A stretch of 64,000 bases of DNA, taken from NCBI RefSeq assembly GCF_020532645.1, contig NZ_JAJAUZ010000029.1, positions 1-64,000 on the forward strand, read 5' to 3'. Numbering within the stretch: position 1 is the stretch's first letter; each line of letters opens with the position of its first letter. The DNA comes from Streptomyces bambusae. GTDB taxonomy: Bacteria; Actinomycetota; Actinomycetes; Streptomycetales; Streptomycetaceae. Shown piece by piece: positions 59,909 through 64,000 of the stretch. Both the position numbers and the translations under genes were made by a program. The notes beneath the pieces were generated by a model. That model saw only the letters and a program-made list of their open reading frames with translations, searched no databases and had not been told where the DNA came from.

Positions 59909-59921
59909 CGTACGGAACGCG

Positions 59922-60590
59922 CTACCGCCCGTCGCCGCCCTTGGGCACCGGGCCCGAGACCATACGCAGCACGGGCTTCTTCGGCAGCCCCGCGCCCCGC
60001 GCACAACCAAGTTCCGCCGCCACCGCGACGGCGGCGGCGTGCGCGAGCACGAGGTGGGCCTCGCGGACGGTCTTGGGGTCGGCGGTGGGGAAGGCGGTGT
60101 TTCTCACCTCCGTGAGCAGAACCACCGGCTCGCCGGTGGAGGAGGGCAGCCGGCGGCTGAGGCAGGCGAAATAGAGGAACGCCCGCGTCGGATTGGCAAG
60201 CGCATTGGTCCCGAGGGCGTACTGAAACGTTGTCGGCTCATCGCTCGGGCCAGCAACGTGCTCCTCATCAACCTGCGAAACGTCCACATCGAGATCGCTG
60301 ATCTCGCGGCCGAGATAGACACTGCAGACCCGAAAGCCGCGGGGCCACGGCGTAGCCGATGAATGGTGTGTGACCAAGTCCCGGACCGCTCTGCGGACGC
60401 TTTGCTGCTCCGTGTCGCGCGAGGGTCGCCGGCCTCCGAGGGCAACATCGACTGCTTTAGCTGTGCCGCCCGAAAAGAGCCCGTGGCAGAGCGAGGACGC
60501 CTCGATGGCTTTCGACTCGGCCTCCCTCGGGGCGCCAACGCACCCCGTCAAGAGCAGAGTCACTCCGACGGCGCACAGGGTCCGGTCCAT
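59922..60590 (-). CDS. Putative lipoprotein of the DUF6571 operon
   Basis: A 222-residue lipoprotein. The signal peptide ends in VTLLLTGCVGAP with a good lipobox (LTGC). The mature region has several Cys (SSLCHGLF, RVCSVYLG, YFACLSRR, ELGCARG) and alternating strands and helices, but no family is recognised. ATG 60590 follows AGGTG; GTG 60599 is the alternative. It begins within 15 bp of the DUF6571 gene's stop, so the two are almost certainly co-transcribed. It converges with tRNA-Cys. Confidence 0.72.
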   Translation of the reverse strand: MDRTLCAVGVTLLLTGCVGAPREAESKAIEASSLCHGLFSGGTAKAVDVALGGRRPSRDTEQQSVRRAVRDLVTHHSSATPWPRGFRVCSVYLGREISDLDVDVSQVDEEHVAGPSDEPTTFQYALGTNALANPTRAFLYFACLSRRLPSSTGEPVVLLTEVRNTAFPTADPKTVREAHLVLAHAAAVAVAAELGCARGAGLPKKPVLRMVSGPVPKGGDGR

Positions 60591-60603
60591 CACTGTCACC
60601 TAG

Positions 60604-62955
60604 TCACTCGTCCGTCTCCGGAGCATGCCCCTGCTGCTGTTGCAGCAAGTTGCCCACGTTGTAACCCGTCATCCAGTCCATTTCGAGATCCTGGGCGAAA
60701 TCGCTGGTCGCCTTAATCCCATGCACGTCGCGAAAGGCTGCCACCGGGGCGCCGGCCGTCTCCCGACCCGCCCGGAAAATCTCGCTCCGCTGAGCGTGGA
60801 CCCGGTCGTCCACATCCTCCTGGTGTTCCTGCTGTTCCGCGTGGGACCAGTTGCCGACCACCTGGCTGGCCAGTTCCTCCATCGCGCCACCGCCGGTGTC
60901 CACGGCAACGGGGACGATCACCGCCGCCGCACCGGCGACCGGCGCCGTGATCGGCAGGAAGGCCATTCCCGCCCCGACCGCCGCCGTCGCCCCGAATTCG
61001 ACCCAGGCGGCGCGCTTCTCCATTTCGCGGTTGTACTCCTCGTCCGCCTTGATCGTCGCCTCCGTGACCTGGTCGGCCCGCGCCTGGTCGAGCAGGCCCT
61101 GCACCTGGGAGCCGGTACGGACCGCCTCCCGCACACCGCCCTCCCTGATGTGCCCGTGTGCGTCCACCTGCGCCTCCATCACGGAAGCCGTGTACACCCG
61201 CTCCGCCGCGGACACGGTGGCGTACGCCTCCGGATGCTGGCCGAGCGCACTGAGGAACTTCCGCGCCCGGTCCTCGCCGAGCCTCGCGTGCCCCCGTTCG
61301 TCCGCCGGTGCGAACGGGCTGCCGGCCTCCCGGTCGTTGAGGCCCCAGTTGATGTCGTCGATGTAGCCGGCGCCCATCCGGCCCAGGCTGTCCGCCAGGA
61401 CCTCCTGGCGCTTGAGCAGAGCGGGATCCTCCCCGTACTTCTGCACCACCGCCTCCATCACGGACGCGCCCGCCTCGCTGCGCACGAGCCGGGGGTGCGG
61501 GTCGTCCCACGCATGCCCCAGCACCGCTGCCTCCAGGGCGTGGCCCAGGGCGTCCGGCATGTGGGAGTGGGACTTCGTCCACGTGGACGGGTTGGGGCTT
61601 TCCGTGTCCGGGAAGGACCGGTACTTCTCGTTCGTGAAGTAGTCCAGGTACGACGTGACCGGTTCGCCGTCCGCCGTGCGGCCCAGGTCCGGGGGGCCGG
61701 AGCGGGGCGTGCCGTCGGGGGCGTACGACGTCGGCGGGCGGTCCGGGTCGAAGAAGCGGGCGGCCGCCTCGGGGCTGTGGCCGAGCGCCTCCAGGAAGCT
61801 GTTGACGGGGTCGTAGCCGGACCCGTTCAGCCCGGACGGGTTCAGCAGGTGGCTCGCCCAGCCGTTCACCTGCCGCGACTGCGCGAAGAAGTCCGGCTGC
61901 GCCGCCTGCACCTGCACCGCGTGCTCCACCACCGGCAGCAGGAACCGCGGGTCGTACTCCCCGTACCGCATGATCCCGCCGAGCAGCTGGTACCCGAACG
62001 GCGGGTTGGCGTCCCAGCGCGCCAACGGGATCCGCTCCGTGCCCAGCCGCCGCAGCTCCCGCGCGAACGACTCCGGCAGGTGCACCGCACGGTCGGGATC
62101 GGTCGCCACGGCCAGCACCGTCCCGAGGTTGCGCTGCAACTCCCGTACGTCGGCCAGCCGCTGCGCGTCCTGCTCCCCGTACCGGTCGTACGTGTCCGTC
62201 GCGAGCCGCCCGAAGAACTCCAGCGCCCCGCGCGCCCCGAGCGCCGTGTAGAAGGCGGTGGCGAAGGCGGGCGCCGACCGGTTGTCCCGCAGGAGTTCGT
62301 TGAGCTGCACCAGCTCGGCGTGCGTCAGCGCCCGCCCGCGCGCGGCGAGCGCGGCCGCCCGCGCCGCCTCCTCCGCGTCGAGGCTGTCGAACCGCGGCCG
62401 CACGAACTGCCGCCCGTCCGCGCTGACATCGGCCCGCAGCGCCCGCGCCACCGACTGGTCGGCGTCGTCGCAGGTCTCGACGATCGCGGCGATCCGCCGT
62501 TCCAGTTCGGCGATGGCCGCGGCCTCCCGGCGGAGCAGGTCGGCGTAGCCGGGGTCGTTGCGCGCCTCGCCGCGTACGGCGGACAGCGGGCTGCGGGCGC
62601 GCACCCGGCCGGTGCCGGTGTCCACGACCAGGCGGGCGGCGGGTGCGTCGGTCTCCACGATGCGGCGGAGCTGGTCCTGGGCGGTCCGGAACGCGGTGTG
62701 GCCCTGTTCGAGGACGCGCCGGATGGCGTGCGCGGCGGCGGCGGCGTCGCCGAACTCCTTGGCCGTCTTCGCCACGAACGGCCGCGTGACCTCGGCGTTG
62801 GCGCCGCGCCAGTCGGCGGCGTCGGCCCGGGCGAGGAGGGAACGCCGGCTGTCGGCGGCCAGCCCGTCCAGCCGGGCGGCCATGTCCCGCCAGTCGGCGA
62901 CGGCCTGGTGCAGGGCGGCGAGCCGCAGCGCGTAGACGTGCGCGAAGCTGAGCAT
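60604..62955 (-). CDS. Large DUF6571-family protein
   Basis: A 783-residue protein. It opens with a helical coiled region resembling T7SS substrates (LHQAVADWRDMAARLDGLAADSRRSLLARADAADWRGANAEV). The middle matches what I recall of DUF6571 (RGRALTHAELVQLNELLRDN, FATAFYTALGARGALEFFGRLA, LLNPSGLNGSGYDPVNSFLEALGHSPEAAARFF). Near the end (about 652-685) a hydrophobic hairpin (FGATAAVGAGMAFLPITAPVAGAAAVIVP) could insert in a membrane. A Gln-rich C-terminus follows. It starts 8 bp after the WXG-like gene. Function is unknown; a secreted or pore-forming effector is possible. Confidence 0.8.
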   Translation of the reverse strand: MLSFAHVYALRLAALHQAVADWRDMAARLDGLAADSRRSLLARADAADWRGANAEVTRPFVAKTAKEFGDAAAAAHAIRRVLEQGHTAFRTAQDQLRRIVETDAPAARLVVDTGTGRVRARSPLSAVRGEARNDPGYADLLRREAAAIAELERRIAAIVETCDDADQSVARALRADVSADGRQFVRPRFDSLDAEEAARAAALAARGRALTHAELVQLNELLRDNRSAPAFATAFYTALGARGALEFFGRLATDTYDRYGEQDAQRLADVRELQRNLGTVLAVATDPDRAVHLPESFARELRRLGTERIPLARWDANPPFGYQLLGGIMRYGEYDPRFLLPVVEHAVQVQAAQPDFFAQSRQVNGWASHLLNPSGLNGSGYDPVNSFLEALGHSPEAAARFFDPDRPPTSYAPDGTPRSGPPDLGRTADGEPVTSYLDYFTNEKYRSFPDTESPNPSTWTKSHSHMPDALGHALEAAVLGHAWDDPHPRLVRSEAGASVMEAVVQKYGEDPALLKRQEVLADSLGRMGAGYIDDINWGLNDREAGSPFAPADERGHARLGEDRARKFLSALGQHPEAYATVSAAERVYTASVMEAQVDAHGHIREGGVREAVRTGSQVQGLLDQARADQVTEATIKADEEYNREMEKRAAWVEFGATAAVGAGMAFLPITAPVAGAAAVIVPVAVDTGGGAMEELASQVVGNWSHAEQQEHQEDVDDRVHAQRSEIFRAGRETAGAPVAAFRDVHGIKATSDFAQDLEMDWMTGYNVGNLLQQQQGHAPETDE

Positions 62956-62963
62956 CGGGGCGG

Positions 62964-63335
62964 TCAGGTGAGGTACGCGTCGATCTTCGAGGCGGAGAGC
63001 CGGGCGATGATGTCCGCCTCCTCCTTCGCGTGCGAGGCGACGGTGTGGTCGAGGTGGTTGGAGATGTTCGCGCAGGCGTCGAGGAGGGTGCGGAGCTGGC
63101 TGTTCCACCGGTCGTGAACGGTCAGCAGCGCGGGCCCGCTGCGGAAGGACGCGTTCGAAAGCGCGATGGCCGCGTCGAAGCAGGCCGGCCGGGCATGGTC
63201 CCCGTCCCGCGTCAGCCGCTGGTACAGCGCGTGGGCGGCGCTCCCCACGGCACCGAGCTGCCCCGCGTCGACGGCCAGATCCGCACCCCCGCCCGACCCC
63301 CGCCGCACCCGGGCCCACTCCTCGTCGAACGCCAC
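62964..63335 (-). CDS. WXG100-like helical protein
   Basis: A 123-residue all-helical protein (ADLAVDAGQLGAVGSAAHALYQRLTRDGDHA, FDAAIALSNASFRSGPALLTVHDRWNSQLRTLLDACANISNHLDHTVASHAKEEADII). It resembles ESX/WXG100 family proteins of type VII secretion, although the WXG turn itself is not exact (DRWNSQ). The GTG start follows GGGGAGGG. It lies directly upstream of the DUF6571 gene, an arrangement seen for T7SS substrates and their chaperones. Confidence 0.72.
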   Translation of the reverse strand: MAFDEEWARVRRGSGGGADLAVDAGQLGAVGSAAHALYQRLTRDGDHARPACFDAAIALSNASFRSGPALLTVHDRWNSQLRTLLDACANISNHLDHTVASHAKEEADIIARLSASKIDAYLT

Positions 63336-63559
63336 CGCCGACCCTCCCCGCACCACCACACCGCCACGCCACCGGGCCCGCGCCCCGCGCCTACGCCCGG
63401 CACGCTACCGACGGCGGCCCCACGCGTGCGCCGTGACGGCCGGCCCCCGGTACGCCCGCCCCGCCCGGGCAGGCCCGGCAGACCCCCGCCGCACCTGACG
63501 ATGCACCCGCACGAGTGACCCGCACCCGCCCCACGACGGGGTCACTCCCCCGGGCCCCG
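63336..63559. other. Gap upstream of the WXG-like gene
   Basis: This 224-bp gap lies between two minus-strand genes. It is Pro/Arg-coding-like in several frames but no start with a ribosome site is visible. It may hold the promoter of the WXG/DUF6571 operon. Confidence 0.3.
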
Positions 63560-64000
63560 TCACTCGATCACCGGCGGCACCACCCGGCGGGACGTCTGTC
63601 CGGGCTCCGGCGGCTCCGGCGGGTGGGCGGCGCGCCGGGCAGGACCCGGCAGGGCACGCACACCGGCACCGGCGACCGGCGCCACGCCCGGAACAAAGGC
63701 GGCCCCGACCGCTCCCGGCGGGAGGCCGGACTGGGCGGGCCCGAAGGTGTCCCCGGTGGGCGCGGTGCTGACCGGTTCGGCGCCGATGACCAGGCCGGTC
63801 GGCAGGGCGGGGGCGGTTGGCGGGGCGAGGGCGACCGCGCGGCCTCCGACGATGCCGGGGGTGCGGGGCGGCGCTGCGCGGTACCGCGGGCCGTCCGCGC
63901 CGTCGGGGGACGAACGGGCGGCGGGCCCCGGGGCGTACGGATGCGGTGGGGCGGGGAAGCCGTACGGGACGGGCTCGGGTACGGACGCTCTCCCGCCCGG
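63560..64000 (-). CDS. Pro/Ala/Gly-rich protein, 3' part only (cut by window edge)
   Basis: The minus strand is open from the window end to a TGA at 63560-63562 (146 codons). It encodes a Pro-rich sequence (EPVPYGFPAPPHPYAPGPAA near the left, PGIVGGRAVALAPPTAPALP and GLVIGAEPVSTAPTGD in the middle, ending TSRRVVPPVIE). No start codon is inside the window, so the protein extends beyond it. Its composition suggests a disordered C-terminal region of a larger protein in the same locus. Confidence 0.6.
   Translation of the reverse strand, partial: PGGRASVPEPVPYGFPAPPHPYAPGPAARSSPDGADGPRYRAAPPRTPGIVGGRAVALAPPTAPALPTGLVIGAEPVSTAPTGDTFGPAQSGLPPGAVGAAFVPGVAPVAGAGVRALPGPARRAAHPPEPPEPGQTSRRVVPPVIE

Overview
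The window is chromosomal DNA from a Streptomyces or a close relative. G+C is very high, GTG starts are frequent, and it carries Streptomyces-type genes (ssgG, class E sortase, DUF1707, DUF445, DUF6571, split GlcNAc PTS permeases with DasR boxes). Gene order from about 17 to 51 kb (penicillin-binding protein, bcp, rdgB, RNase PH, nagF/nagE1/nagE2, cysM-cysO-mec, clpS, pncB, ssgG, hppD) matches what I recall of the S. coelicolor SCO2897-SCO2928 core region. That correspondence is from memory and was not searched. I see no prophage, transposase, CRISPR array or plasmid function.

Layout. 0-17 kb: ROK regulator divergent from an oxidoreductase, FAH hydrolase, YidC paralogue with DUF6412, class E sortase, a SEC-C protein, a minus-strand GNAT / AbiEi-DUF559 / Vsr run, DUF445, SGNH lipoprotein, DUF1707 protein and a three-gene ABC-2 exporter. 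17-24 kb: bifunctional PBP, guanidinium exporter Gdx behind a guanidine-III riboswitch, a GroES paralogue, Bcp peroxiredoxin, tRNA-Leu(UAG), RdgB and RNase PH. 24-28 kb: N-acetylglucosamine PTS module with four DasR (dre) boxes. 28-36 kb: an old actinobacterial block also found in M. tuberculosis (Rv1330c-Rv1341): MBL phosphodiesterase, CysM, CysO, Mec, DUF2017, ClpS, NAPRTase, here with a cysteine-rich leader peptide and an amino-acid permease added. 36-51 kb: nicotinamidase, a frameshifted small membrane gene, M6 protease, two RDD proteins, SsgG, a kinase/STAND-remnant/WD40 protein divergent from a TPR protein, then HPPD and an Lrp regulator. 51-60 kb: ArsR-MFS pair, Lon-like protease, IclR regulator, superfamily 2 helicase, RHH-Doc toxin-antitoxin pair, MFS transporter and tRNA-Cys. 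60-64 kb: a WXG100-like / DUF6571 / lipoprotein operon resembling type VII secretion modules, cut by the window edge.

How the genes work together. GlcNAc uptake is built from one stand-alone IIB and two IIC paralogues under DasR boxes. Cysteine can be made by the CysO thiocarboxylate route (CysO carrier, CysM ligation, Mec release), apparently behind a cysteine-sensing leader. NAPRTase and nicotinamidase form an NAD salvage pair. Peptidoglycan and surface functions are represented by the PBP, sortase and SsgG. At least seven genes have a TANNNT-type -10 element ending 6-7 nt before the start codon, so leaderless transcription looks common here.

Most promising for follow-up: the guanidine-III riboswitch with compensatory P1 pairing; a CysO whose Gly-Gly terminus is masked by Ser-Lys beside its JAMM protease; a kinase that seems to replace the NTPase of an nSTAND1-WD40 protein; the DUF6571/WXG module; and the AbiEi-DUF559/Vsr pair.
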